A program made the position numbers and the translations under genes. This document shows, piece after piece, positions 46,401-64,000 of a stretch of 64,000 nucleotides of DNA (the first letter of the stretch is position 1; each line of letters begins with the position of its first letter). The notes below the pieces were generated by a model, which made no database searches, was not told where the DNA came from, and worked only from the letters and a program-made list of their open reading frames with translations. This DNA comes from Balanoglossus misakiensis (Eukaryota; Hemichordata): assembly GCA_040954595.2 (NCBI GenBank), contig CM082580.2:3782001-3846000 (forward strand), in the 5' to 3' direction.

Positions 46401-48068
46401 AAGTTATTGCTGGACTTTTCTCGGCGAAAGAGAGTGAAGGTGTCCATTCTGTCTGGTGACGCTTGTGCCGGCCACTGGGGAAAGATAGTTTCTGAAAGTG
46501 ACGTCACAATCGACGTTGTGACCCTGTCATCGATAACAAATCCTAGGGACAAGACCGTGAGTATACTGAACACTGGGCGTGTCACAGATTTGTGTACAGT
46601 GACAACCAAACTTTTCCCGGTGAATTTCCTCAGATGAAAATATCAAGATTGCATTTAAAGGGGAGGGTTTGCTGTTCCAGTTTTCATTCGATTTTTTATG
46701 TTTTCAATCTGTCCTTTATATCGATAATTTTTTTCTGTACCGATAGAAATATCGCATTTTGATGGGAATGGGAAATTATTTGTCTAAAGAATTCTTTAAG
46801 AATTCATATAAAAACTATACATCGTAAATATAAGCTGTCTCTTGAAATATGCGTCCCTCATCCTTAGTCCAGTGTTCACTGAATAGATCAACAATAAGTA
46901 TAAGATGGTTCGATAAATGACTGGAAACAATGAGAGACAGAAATTGACAAAGCTTAATTAATTCGTTTTGTACTACTCGTCTTGCTCAATCGACCTGTTG
47001 GTCTCTGTTGGGTCCATTACTGTAGTATCTTTCAGTTCTCCATCAACTCATTCGTAGAACTCAATGTACCGCTTATATCAGCTGATAGGCATCTTCGACC
47101 ACTTTGAGATACATGACACCAAAATTGACGTCGACGAGTTTGTTGGCCTTGATGAGAAACACTCGAGTAGCTGGGATCGCTCATTGATAGTGCAAAATGA
47201 AACATATTTGCAAGAACCGTTCGAGACACTGATACTCACGTGAGGATCAGCAACTCTGCGTGGAATTTCCAACAAACATATTCGTTGCCTTCTTTTCCGA
47301 CAGGCTTCATTGGGTCTGCATATGGCGAGACACCATGCAACGGAGTTCTTCTGTCTTCCTGAGCACGGCAGAGTCAGACTCTCTCTTGACGAGATCTCAG
47401 AGAGAAATTTCGATAACTACGTCATCGCTGCTCAAAACTTCCTGATATTGGATCCACAAGCCACCACATTGGTAAGAATTGTGACCGCAATTAACCTGAT
47501 ATGAAGGTCCATCGACATTCCCTTTTATGTCATTGGCTTATGGCATGCAGTTAGAGGTGGTGTAATAAACGACCATCTTCAGAGAATAGTATGTTGACAA
47601 AATGGACGACCACCAGTATTTGTGTCTTGCAAGAACAGTTTCATGGAAGATATCAATCTATTGTTAATCTAAATACAGCATTATTATTTCTTCGATATTG
47701 TCACAAGAAAATTAACCTGCACGGGAAGTTTTACTTTTCCGCAGAACAACCAAAAAGTAACTGTTCTGTGATTTATAGGTATTTTTATTTTAAATTTAAG
47801 GAACTAATAAGCATAGAGATGTATTAAACCAATGCAAGCGGAAATACATTCTCATTCGGATGTTGTTTGTATTCCGACGTGTATGCTCTAACCTGTAATT
47901 TGTTGTTTTGTATTTTGACAGGGTCAACACACAGGGCGATACGATGCAACATTCGTCGGGAGGCCAGAGAAACTGTATGAGAAAACCAAACCGAAACGGT
48001 TGTTGCTTACTGAACCGAAGAAATACACGAAAACTGTGGAGAATTACCAAGGACCAGGGTCCTATTAG
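39873..48068 (+). CDS. PLAT domain fused to PhoD-like metallophosphatase domain, paralogue A
   Basis: Thirteen exons: 39873-39989, 41046-41232, 41589-41752, 41873-42029, 42411-42514, 43105-43356, 43668-43812, 44018-44156, 44720-44849, 45285-45575, 46293-46556, 47304-47471, 47922-48068. They total 2265 nt (754 residues); all phases match. Residues 1-155 form a PLAT/LH2-like domain (KVTITTLHSVYTSKNASLFI, SRFVDGWLIGNITIED). From about 220 comes a PhoD-like domain: LWRYDWEVPRD, HLLLLGGNN (312-315), WDDHDIFSGWGS (from 376), LDHRSERT, SGDAC (616-620). PLAT domains bind lipids or membrane proteins; PhoD-like enzymes are metal-dependent phosphatases/phosphodiesterases. Expected GGDQ and SGDVH motifs are altered, so activity is doubtful. 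No signal peptide is seen. An extra Ser/Lys-rich basic stretch lies in exon 10. Its twin follows at 50052. Confidence 0.85.
40681..41034. repeat. Hairpin MITE family 1, copy C, abutting a splice acceptor
   Basis: A copy with ends AGGGACAAAGTCTCTCTC and AGAGAGACTTTGTCCCTTTAA. The left border is slightly degraded (GCTAGGGAC). The right end stops 11 bp before exon 2 of the PLAT-PhoD gene A, so its CTTTGTCCCTTT forms the polypyrimidine tract of that acceptor. Confidence 0.85.
43430..43484. repeat. (CAT)n microsatellite
   Basis: About 18 CAT units in intron 6 of the PLAT-PhoD gene A. Confidence 0.95.
45880..46060. repeat. Degenerate CCATGG-type short repeats
   Basis: CCATGGT, ACCATG and CATGGTTG blocks recur every 20-30 bp in both orientations (for example CACCATGGTTGA, ATCATGGTTGGACTGACCAT, GCCATGGTGGGACCGACCAT). 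It is an imperfect satellite in intron 10 of gene A. Confidence 0.45.
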
Positions 48069-50051
48069 TATCAGCAGGATGAGATAGTTAGGTTTGGGAG
48101 GGAATTTTCAGTTAAAGTTAAACCTTCGACAGCGAGAAATGTACACATCTGAGTCGATTTAATCAAACGCAATGTTGCGCTTGTACACACAATCTACTGT
48201 TTTATGCAAATATAAATAAACAAGGCTGTGTAGTTGAGTAAATACTAATTAACAGAATTAACGAATGATATTGAAAGCTCAGTTTAATTATTCCAATAAT
48301 ATAAATTACAGAATGATCAATATTTCAGTCACGTAGTAGTAATGGTTTCAGCCATTTTGATAACGCAGTGTTTCAGATGTTTAGTGTATGCCAAATGTCG
48401 GTGTTGAAATACTGTAGGAAATATTCCTTGCAGCGTCAACCTTCAAATTAGAGAATTTGGAGTATTGGGAGAAATAAATAATGTTTAGAGAAAATCTGAT
48501 GACATCTTTAAATAGAAAATATCAGAAAAGGTTAAAACGTTCACCAGAGTTTGAACTTTGATTTTCAATTTCCAAATCTTATTATACATATTGATGTAAT
48601 TAGAGATGTATTTATGATGATTTCTGAAGTTTTGCTTGGGGAGAGGCTCGTTATAACTGCGGCCAAGAAGATAGCTCAACTCATGTACAAGAAACTAATA
48701 AATCGCAAACGTCGAAAAGTTATATTTATGGACAATACAGAAGTTATCACTTTAAAATTAGGTCCAAAGGGGATCACTTAGAGGTTGTACAGAACAATAT
48801 TGGAAGGAGTTTACTCGTGTTGTACCGAAACGAGTTCCGCGATTTATTCCACGAAAGACGACAGCGCCGAAAAATCCCACATACTTCTAACTTTTAGGAA
48901 GATTTCTTTCAGGTGATAGATTATTACGTATGATGCTTTGTTTTGTTTTGTTTTGTTTTGTTTTGTTTTGTTTTGCTTTGCTTTGCTTTGATTTGTTTTG
49001 TTTTGTTTTGTTTTGTTTTGTTTACTCAACAATGTCGAATATTGAATATGAACAGACAGTCCATATCATCTTACGATGTAACAACAATCAATAAGACGAA
49101 ATGAAATATTATGACATCGAATATTGTACAAGGGAATTAAGTTTACCACCTTCATAGGGCGTTAATCAGCCAAGCAACATAGATTCCCTTAGGAATAGAA
49201 AAGAAATGCAAATATTTGACTTTACGATGCAAAAGTGGTGTTTTCCTTTGTAGCCAACAGCTGTTACCTACCATGTACTCTGTATTTTACTGATTAAGAT
49301 ATTTATGTTAATTATTTACAAATATGTTTTGATAAAAAATATCTGAACCCCATTTCACATGATATATTGTATGAAGCAATGTACTGTCGATACAATGTGA
49401 TAATGTTCTCCACTGTTTCCGTATCAATCTATGTAAAGAATAGTAAGATAGTCTTGCCAATAAATTATTATGTGATCATATACTGCTTCTGTTCTGATGC
49501 AAAGTATCTTCAGCTGCACTGAAAATCCCACTAATAGTGTCAGTGGTGTCGTATTTTAGTCGTTCACACAAAGGAGGACCTCTATAACCTCTCACTCTAT
49601 ACGACCTGCTCTGCGTCTTTGCCACATTTACATTAGAATGGTACTATTATCTGCATTCTATTGTCAAGCACGTCTGCGAAGGTATCATTAGCCTGGCCGC
49701 CACCCCATTCACAAACAGGTCAACTGTGTGAGTATTGGTATGGCAGACATCTTGAAACGCTTCGCCACTGTGTAGGCCTACGTATACAACCGAACATATT
49801 GTAGGTTGACCAGCTTTATATTCTAGACTGTTTACAACCATGGTTGAAGCAGGGGCTTTGAAAGCTGGACTGGAAACCAAGACTGGATTTAAGTGGCATA
49901 TATTATTCGTGCGTTTTTAACACACACTGATGTTGTTTATGTGAGACACACATTGGAAACTGTCACCAGAGAAAGTCAAAGATCCGTATACGCTAATGCG
50001 GCAACACCCCTCCAGTCGAATTTGGTGATTGACGCTTGATTGTTTCCGACG
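48069..50051. other. Intergenic region between the two PLAT-PhoD paralogues
   Basis: The gene A 3' UTR probably ends soon after AATAAA at about 48213. The rest is AT-rich, with a TTTTG pentanucleotide repeat (48935-49021). No coding signature is seen. The gene B promoter and 5' UTR should lie in the last few hundred bases. Confidence 0.5.
48935..49021. repeat. (TTTTG)n pentanucleotide repeat
   Basis: About 17 TTTTG units with a few TTTGC variants near the middle. Confidence 0.93.
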
Positions 50052-57046
<6,995 letters not shown>

Positions 57047-58757
57047 CGAAAAATACAAACATTTACCACTACATGTACTTACATGGAAGATTCATGTCTT
57101 CATGGCACAATACTTAACTTAATGCATTAACTGAAGTTATTTCAGTACCTTAGCCGATGACAGTAATTGTCTCTGTTTTTTCACGCATTTCGGAATCGAT
57201 CAGGAGTAGAGAAACAACACTGCCAAGTCGAACAACGAGTCCAGGTATCCAGTCTACTTACTTTTAAACTGAAAATGTAAAAGTTTTAATGGAATATACT
57301 TTTTCTGAAACGACTAAATTACAATAATCTATCCAGCTTCTTGCTGGGTAATTGTGATCTTTGTTTGTTCGTACTGATTTCGTTGATCCTTCCGGACATA
57401 CCCAGTTTCGAACTCCTTGGTTTGCGAGTTCAACGCTCTGGTCATTGTACCTCCGTTCAACATTATAGAGGGCACCATTCAGTTGCGGAGTCTGGGGTAT
57501 AGGTGTCCGAACTGGTATTTAATATTTACATTGAGTATTTACTCAGTAAAGAATGGTAGACATTCGTTGCTAGTCAAATAATCAGACAAAATGAGACATC
57601 TTGTGTATATCTTTGGAATTACCCTCGGACACCTTATGGACATATTGTAGATACTAGTATGTGGTTTATTGAAATAAATTAACAACGTATTCAATTACAT
57701 TACGTATGTTGTTTTAGATTTATTTGCCGGCCATTACAAATGTACCTGCGAAGTTTATATGGGTATTGTGATATCATTAAAGGATGACGATAATTTATCC
57801 TCCTATGGTATGTACATTGGACCTTTGCACCCGAGTCAATATTAGATCAACACAACATTGACATCAGCGATTGATTGATACTGCCTCACTCCAAACTGAA
57901 ATAACCCCACCTTTACTAAACCCAGCATTGTAAACTCTATGCCATTCAAGTCACTGCACACTGCAAACTGTGAAAAGTTGGATACGACAGATTCACGTCG
58001 TGGTCTGGAGAATGAGAAATTGTGAGAGATCTTTTGCAATAGACATATAGTGGCTGGAAACGGTCAGTCGAGACCTTGACCTGAACTTTACACAAAATTC
58101 AAAATTATCGGTGCGAGATTGCGAGGTCGGAACTCGGCGATGGATTCGAAAAATTACGACGATATTAGAGACAGTTTAAGGTAAGTGGCACCGCAATCCA
58201 TATGTGAGAAGAGAAAGTGATATCACAGGGTCAGTGAGAGCCCAGATAGAGTGCTAGTCAATGAAACTGGAAGCTGGTAGGCCTGGGCCTAATGGACAGT
58301 TTTAGGATATTAACTCTAATACCGATGGCCTTGGTGCGTGCATGGGTCGATCTTTCAAACTAAAAGTCTGATATCAAAATAAGCTTGTGAGTTGCGATAA
58401 GAAATGTTCTATACTTCAAATACTAGTACAAGTGACATCATGGCCCTATTGATGCGAATGTCTTGAAATTGTAATTTCAAGGGATCATACACTCATGCAT
58501 GGTAGGGATTAACTTGAAGCTAACGTGTACAAAGAGAATTAAGACAATGTTTAAAACAGGAATAGTAAGTGTAAATTGTCATAAAACTCTTGTACAAAGT
58601 TAGACAACAACAAAAAAACTTTTTCGAAAGTCGCACTGGCGTTGGACCAGGGAGTGCAGAAAAAACATGGTTGAAGTGAAAACAAGCGAGTTGGTATCTT
58701 GGATGGTTAGGGGGCGCACTTGCAGAAGAAATTTGCATTTTGCTTTCATTTTTCAAG
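57047..58757. other. PLAT-PhoD gene B 3' UTR and promoter region of the WW gene
   Basis: AATAAA near 57676 may end the gene B transcript. An ATG at 58140 opens a 41-nt frame ending at a strong donor (TTTAAG|GTAAGT). Its phase does not fit the ATG exon at 58758, so it may be a 5' UTR exon with a short upstream frame. No other coding signal is seen. Confidence 0.4.
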
Positions 58758-61700
58758 ATGGCTACCCTAGGAGTGGGTCAACAAAACCTCTGGCAACGGC
58801 CCCTCCCTCCTGGCTGGGAAGCAAAATATGACGCGAATGCGCGAAAATAGTGAGTGACATCGAGATTTGCATTTGTTCGTGGGAGATTAGACGAAGTTTC
58901 TTGAAAGATAAGACTCGAATCTTGACAGTTTTCAAGGGTGTTGTCCCGTCTGTTTGTTATGCTGTGTAAACTGAAGGTCATTTGACTATGTGTCACACAC
59001 TTACAAAGTGTCAAGATGACCTAGATTGTGATTTTATATGACTTTCCATGTACTTTATGTTTAGGTAAATGGACTTATGCTTTTCTCCCTAGTTTCTTCA
59101 TTAACCATGCTACAAAAACTACGACCTGGGAAGATCCGCGGCCGATGTATTACGCGCAGCAGCAGCGGTCGCCCGTCCCGTCGCCTCAACAACCCCAGCG
59201 ATCGCACGTCCCGTCACCTCAACAACCCCAGCGATCGCCCAGACCTTCACCGCAGCCCCAACGATCGCCAAGAGCTACGGTATGTTCATTCTGCTTGCCG
59301 GTTTCTGTCCAAATGCTAGAAAGTGTAAGGGGAGCCAGAGAAATGCATTTGGTTTCTTCTTGTTGAAAAATGTATTAGCCTGGACTTTAATAATTTGTCA
59401 ACAATAATAACCAATGGCCATTACTCATGTACAGACTTTCTTGAGAAACTAACGATTGAAGTTGAACATTGCATAAAGCTAGCCAAAGTAGAATATTAAA
59501 CCAGAGTTGATACATGGGAGAAAAATACTGAAAAAATAGCCAAAAGTTGGTGCTACAGGGGCTTGTGTTTTTACCACTCTCTGAATGAACTCAGTTCAAA
59601 TATTGTATTCCTCAGACAAACTTACATATGCATGTACATGTATGTTACACTTACAGAGGCCAGCAGAGACTATCCCTATGCAGACTTTGAGTTCAGCCCC
59701 AAAATGTAGAACTTGCAAAGAGAAAGAGGTAAGATATGCATTTAATAATTCTACAAACAATAGATCATTACATATTTTATGTGAAAGATCATTGGAATTT
59801 GCAATGTCTGTTCCTGTTCTAATTTTTTTTTTTACAAATCTTTTGGTCTAAGCGTTGTTTTAGGGCTTTTTGTAATGATCCTGATCTTCAATTTTTGGGG
59901 TAGGTTTAGTGATGGCCTACAATGCAACTTATTCCAATTCAGTTATTACTCCTGTTTTGTGACTTTGGTTGGGGAAAATCACTTCCTGCCTGGCAAGACC
60001 TCCAAGAAAGGAATATGACAAAACATAACTTTCATCACCTATGGTGAATTTAGTTTGTCTCTTAATGTCTGTTTCTATTATATGGGGGCGTAGATTTTTT
60101 TTCAAGTTCAAAATTAAATGCTTTACAATTGAAGAAACATGATTTAGTATCTTAGGCACTCTGAAATAAAAACCTGAACAATTATTAGCCTAAGACTATC
60201 TATCAAAAGGTTAAATATTAAATATAATTATAATGCATGAAGACATTTGATGCCATCGGCCATTTTGTCTGTCACGTACATAGACACAAGTGAAGTATTC
60301 TGAGACTGTGTGAACATGTATTGCCTCGCATATATAGCAATTTGCAACATAGGTAAGAATCTTGTTTTGCTTGTTGAGGAAAGAAAAAATGCCCTCTATA
60401 AAAATAACTCTAATGATTCAATCATCTCATTTTTTGCGAAAATACAATGCCCTCTTTCACCTGTGAATTCAGTTGACATTCAGAACAAAGAATTTTCCAT
60501 CCTATTTTATTTCAATCAATCTAAAATCACATGAACAAAGTCCAGTTCAACCGTTGAAGACTTGTTAATTGTATAGTGTAGGAGGTTTTGTTGTATCCAT
60601 TGTTTCAAGGCTAGTGCAAATACTATCATTGCAATCTGTCACTACAGTCTAGTCAGTCAAAATTACCTTGTATAATAAGCTATAATTACATAAAACCGAA
60701 TATTATGTAAAGTACTGTACATCTATTGCCTAACTTCCGTTATTAAATGATGCCACAAATTTTTACAATAAAGCCCATAGACTTGAGGCAAGTCTAATTC
60801 TGAATAAATTTTGCAGGCTATCAGGCCTCAGCCAATTGTCCCCTGCAATTGTGTATGGTTGATTAAACTCTACTGTAGCAATAAAGACGGTAATAGTCTT
60901 AACTGCATTGTTGTTATTGTCAGGTATGGAAGGCAGGCCACCAGTGTTATGACTGCCAGGTCAAAGATACACAGAGACAAGCTGCACTGCGCAGAGCACA
61001 AGAAGCTGAAGAAGAGGAGGTGAGACGTCGACAAGGACAACAAAAGATTTCACAAACACAGAAGCAAAGACGTATTCAATCAGCTAAAAAGCGAGGGGGT
61101 CAAAGATCAAATTTGAGTGTAGATTTTGAGGAGGTCGGTACTGGTAGATCTCATTTATTTTCTCTTGCTGTGAAGATTCTGGCATCACGACTATCTCTTC
61201 TGTCATTCACTGATCTATCACTCTTCGTCTTTGCTTTGCTGTTAAAATATTTTGTTTTTTTAAAACTTGCAATGGTTAACACATGCTTCGTTCTGCCCAC
61301 CTTAGATTCAAGATAAGGTATGACACATTTTGATCATTTCACGACAGTTTGGCTTAAAGAGACATTGGCTGTAACTTTGGGCTGTTTGATTTCAAAGTTT
61401 CTGTTCTGTGTCTTGACTAAAATTTCGTATTTGACCCCTAAAATCTGTCAAAATGTGTGTAATTTTGCAACATGGCCGTATACTGTGTAACTAGAAGCGC
61501 TTTCACAATTATTTTTGACAAATGAATTCAGTTTGGACTTGAATTCATTTTCAACAGTAATGATGCTGTGTCAATATGTTTAACACAGAGCATATCACCA
61601 TATGATTTGAACAAGAAACTGCATTTCATATATGGAATAGAAACACTGAAACAAAATCATCAAAAGTTACAGCTAGTTGAAGTTTAAATGTATAAATTCT

Positions 61701-63938
61701 CTCCACAAAATATTGACATTTTCATAGCTTTCTTGCAACTGATTTATATTTTTTTGCTGGCTTCTCACAGTTTGATTCTGTTCTCTTTCAAGAATTCTTC
61801 TCTAAAATTTCAGTGTGTTTTTCATTGATGTGGCACTGTCTTTAATTCTCAGATCCAAATTAATATCTATAAAGAGTTCTGGTATGTTTTGAAAAGAAAA
61901 CTAAATATAATACAGTTTATTTACATTGTCTTGATGTAAATGCAAAATCATTGCATTCTTTCGAATAGTAACTTCAACAGAATTTTGTAGTCTAGAGAGA
62001 CTTGTATCAACTTGTGTCCTAGTGATGTCCAAGTGATTAACCCTTTCACCCCCAGTTCCCTCTAGTCTTTAGATGTCCAACCATTCCATAGAAAACAATG
62101 GATTTGGACTGAAACATGGTGGTGAAAGGGTTAAATCATCTCTTATTCAGCTCCGTCTATGTGCATTTAGCGACTGTAAGGTGATTGCTAGCTTTGATGC
62201 TTTGCTATAAAAAGAGGAAAAACCTGAGAAGGAACTTTGAACGTTGAAAATACTAACGGATCATTTTTATAGATGACATCATGAGGTTATTGTGTGGGGG
62301 TTTACCAGTATGCTAATTGCGGCTACTGTACTAAGCTAAACAAAACCAGCCATTTGGCATCCATTGAAGAACATGAATTGTAGCCATTTGGCAATCTGGT
62401 TAAGCAAATTTTTCTTTTTTTAAACTTCTGGCAGACAACTTTTACAAACGATTCAGTCGCGCCACAACCAGCTGCTGCTGCTGCTGTTCGAGAAGTGTCT
62501 GCTGCCGAGAAGACTGCCCGTAAGTAGAACTGTCAGCCTCTGGTCAGTTCAGTCAATGACATGGACTGATTGGTATACACAAAACTGGAATATAGCTGGG
62601 ATGGGGATGTTCAGTATTGAAGCAAGATACTGGAATTTCCAGAGGTATCCTGACCTCAGATCACATGCTTTTAATATGTAATAGGCTACTTTTGCCCATT
62701 TTAAAAAACTGGGAATTTTTCATTGATACTGTTTTGACTTTCACTTTTAATTGATTGATATCAGTTTGCTGTGCATACTGAGAATTATGAGTCAACATGT
62801 TACCCTGACACACTTGAGAAATCCATCAGTTTAAATGTTCATGTTCATGAAATTAAATTTGGGTCCAATTAGATTTGGGTACAAATCTCGCATATATCTG
62901 TCATCATGAGGGTTATTGCTTAACGTTATCAGTTGTCAAAACCTTGTGATTCTTCATAAGCAAGGCGTGACCATATTATACCTGTAATATCAAATTATCT
63001 GCATGATTATTGTTCAACTTTACAACAGGTACATGCACTGCTATGTGTTGATGATGAACTTCATTTCATTTATAATTATTGACTCATTAGGGTCTAATAC
63101 CTGTGATTATTTATTTTCAGTCAAACTGAACCTGAAAGCCAAATATCCCAAACATCCCGAATTCCTGATTGAGATGGCATTGGAAGCAAGTGGCTACGAC
63201 CGAGAGAAGACAGAGGCTGTATTAAGTGTTACTAAAAGCCCTAAACCGGCTCGAAAGGGCAAAGATTCTGCAGGTAACCTCACAATTACACATGAAATTG
63301 ATGTTTGTGTAGTAACATAAGCACAAAGCAAATGGCTACATCTTTGCTATATTTTTTGCTTGAAAAAGACAAACTTGTTTGAACAACAGTAAAATTTTAT
63401 CCTTTGTAAGATAGTTTGATTTCTCCTTCCCTGTGTGTATATATTCAAGGGATTAAAAAAAATAATGATCTGTCCAAGTATGGTAGACTTAGACTTTGAT
63501 AGTTAGAATATTAAAAAAACACTTCTAGAAATGTTTTAATGTTTCCATTTTTTCAAGATCTGCTTTGATAGTAATTATAAAAGTCCGTGAAAAATCCAAC
63601 ATTCTATTGCAATCGATGAGACCTTGGATTTTATGTACAGTTGACTTGAGCTGTAGCCAATAATATTTTTTTTTTCAGTATGTATGGTATCCAGAAGTTG
63701 TAGTCCTGGGGGAGGGGTTGGTTGTGGAGAAACTGTCTAAAATTAATATTTTTTATATGATCAAAAACAATCAGCAGAAGATGGCAACTTTTCTCGCTGT
63801 TCGATTTTCAGGGTCAAGTCGTGGGGCCACTCCCAGCGATGTACTCGTCAATTTGCCGACCAGTACAGCTGCCGTGGTATTTGAACAGAGTGAGAACACA
63901 AAAGCTGTTGTATTTGGTGACGATACCACTTCTTCAAG
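58758..63938 (+). CDS. WW-domain protein with CxxC motifs and a UBA/CUE-like segment (3' end beyond window)
   Basis: Supported exons: 58758-58849, 59093-59279, 59657-59728, 60924-61133 (end uncertain), 62435-62519, 63121-63273, 63812-63938. A small exon 60817-60852 keeps frame and is possible. The start ATG is in CAAGATGG. Residues about 15-47 form a WW domain split by an intron: LPPGWEAKYD, then YFFINHATKTTTWEDPRP, with both tryptophans and the final proline; it should bind proline-rich peptides. Next come repeats of SPQQPQRS type, then CRTC and CYDC pairs that could hold zinc, a charged coiled-coil-like stretch (RRAQEAEEEEVRRRQ), an Ala-rich piece, and KAKYPKHPEFLIEMALEASG, which resembles a UBA/CUE helix set. 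I do not recognise the orthologue. The gene continues past the window. Confidence 0.6.
62036..62133. repeat. Short inverted repeat, TTAACCCTTTCACC ends, copy 3
   Basis: About 98 bp. It starts TTAACCCTTTCACCCCCAGT and ends GGTGGTGAAAGGGTTAA. The inner block (ATAGAAAACAATGGATTTGG) is the complement of blocks in the copies at 11000 and 33681, so it is inverted relative to them. It is in an intron of the WW gene. Confidence 0.65.
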
Positions 63939-64000
63939 GTCAGTTCTGTATTTATGCTCATTATTTTAGGGAATCGGTGATTTCATTATTTATCAACTAT

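Noticed and set aside
58140-58180. ATG-exon MDSKNYDDIRDSL as first coding exon of the WW gene
   Set aside because: Joining it to the exon at 58758 gives an early stop; the ATG at 58758 has a good context and leads directly into the WW domain.

Overview
The window is AT-rich, intron-rich animal nuclear DNA. Genes are cut into many short exons with GT..AG borders and there are no operons. Its most recognisable products are conserved animal proteins: VHL, UBE2T, MZT1, RNASEK, a phafin and ACAA2. The style (moderate introns, many short hairpin repeats, PLAT-domain genes) suggests a marine invertebrate, perhaps a non-vertebrate deuterostome such as a hemichordate or lancelet. The sequence alone does not settle the phylum. 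Gene models were built by joining ORF pieces at GT..AG borders with matching reading phase, so introns and phases are seen directly while protein names rest on family recognition.

Layout: (1) 1-3401, the 3' end of a leucine-rich-repeat gene (+) with two alternative last coding exons. (2) 6398-12881, ACAA2, a mitochondrial 3-ketoacyl-CoA thiolase (-), complete in nine exons. (3) 13287-17150, VHL (+), head to head with ACAA2; its single coding intron holds a 2.5-kb P-type DNA transposon with terminal inverted repeats and a 7-bp target duplication. (4) 17151-22576, repeats and non-coding DNA, including a 0.74-kb TTAA-flanked element. (5) 22577-28424, a phafin (PH + FYVE) gene (-), head to head with (6) RNASEK (+), 28752-29951. 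(7) 32641-35179, UBE2T (-), head to head with (8) MZT1 (+), 35388-36650. (9) 36651-39872, repeats, including a TTA-flanked 654-bp element. (10) 39873-48068 and 50052-57046, two tandem 13-exon paralogues (+) encoding a PLAT domain fused to a PhoD-like metallophosphatase domain. (11) From 58758 to the window end, the 5' part of a WW-domain gene (+).

Three of the gene pairs are divergent with only 0.2-0.4 kb between start codons, so bidirectional promoters are likely. The UBE2T/MZT1 pair (DNA repair and spindle nucleation) has an E2F-type site. The phafin/RNASEK pair (endolysosomal) has a CLEAR-like E-box.

The most novel content is the tandem PLAT-PhoD pair. Both copies have lost parts of the expected metal-site motifs, suggesting lipid- or membrane-targeted pseudo-phosphatases or an altered enzyme. 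At least eight small inverted-repeat families are scattered through the introns; one copy forms the polypyrimidine tract of a splice acceptor in the first PLAT-PhoD gene.
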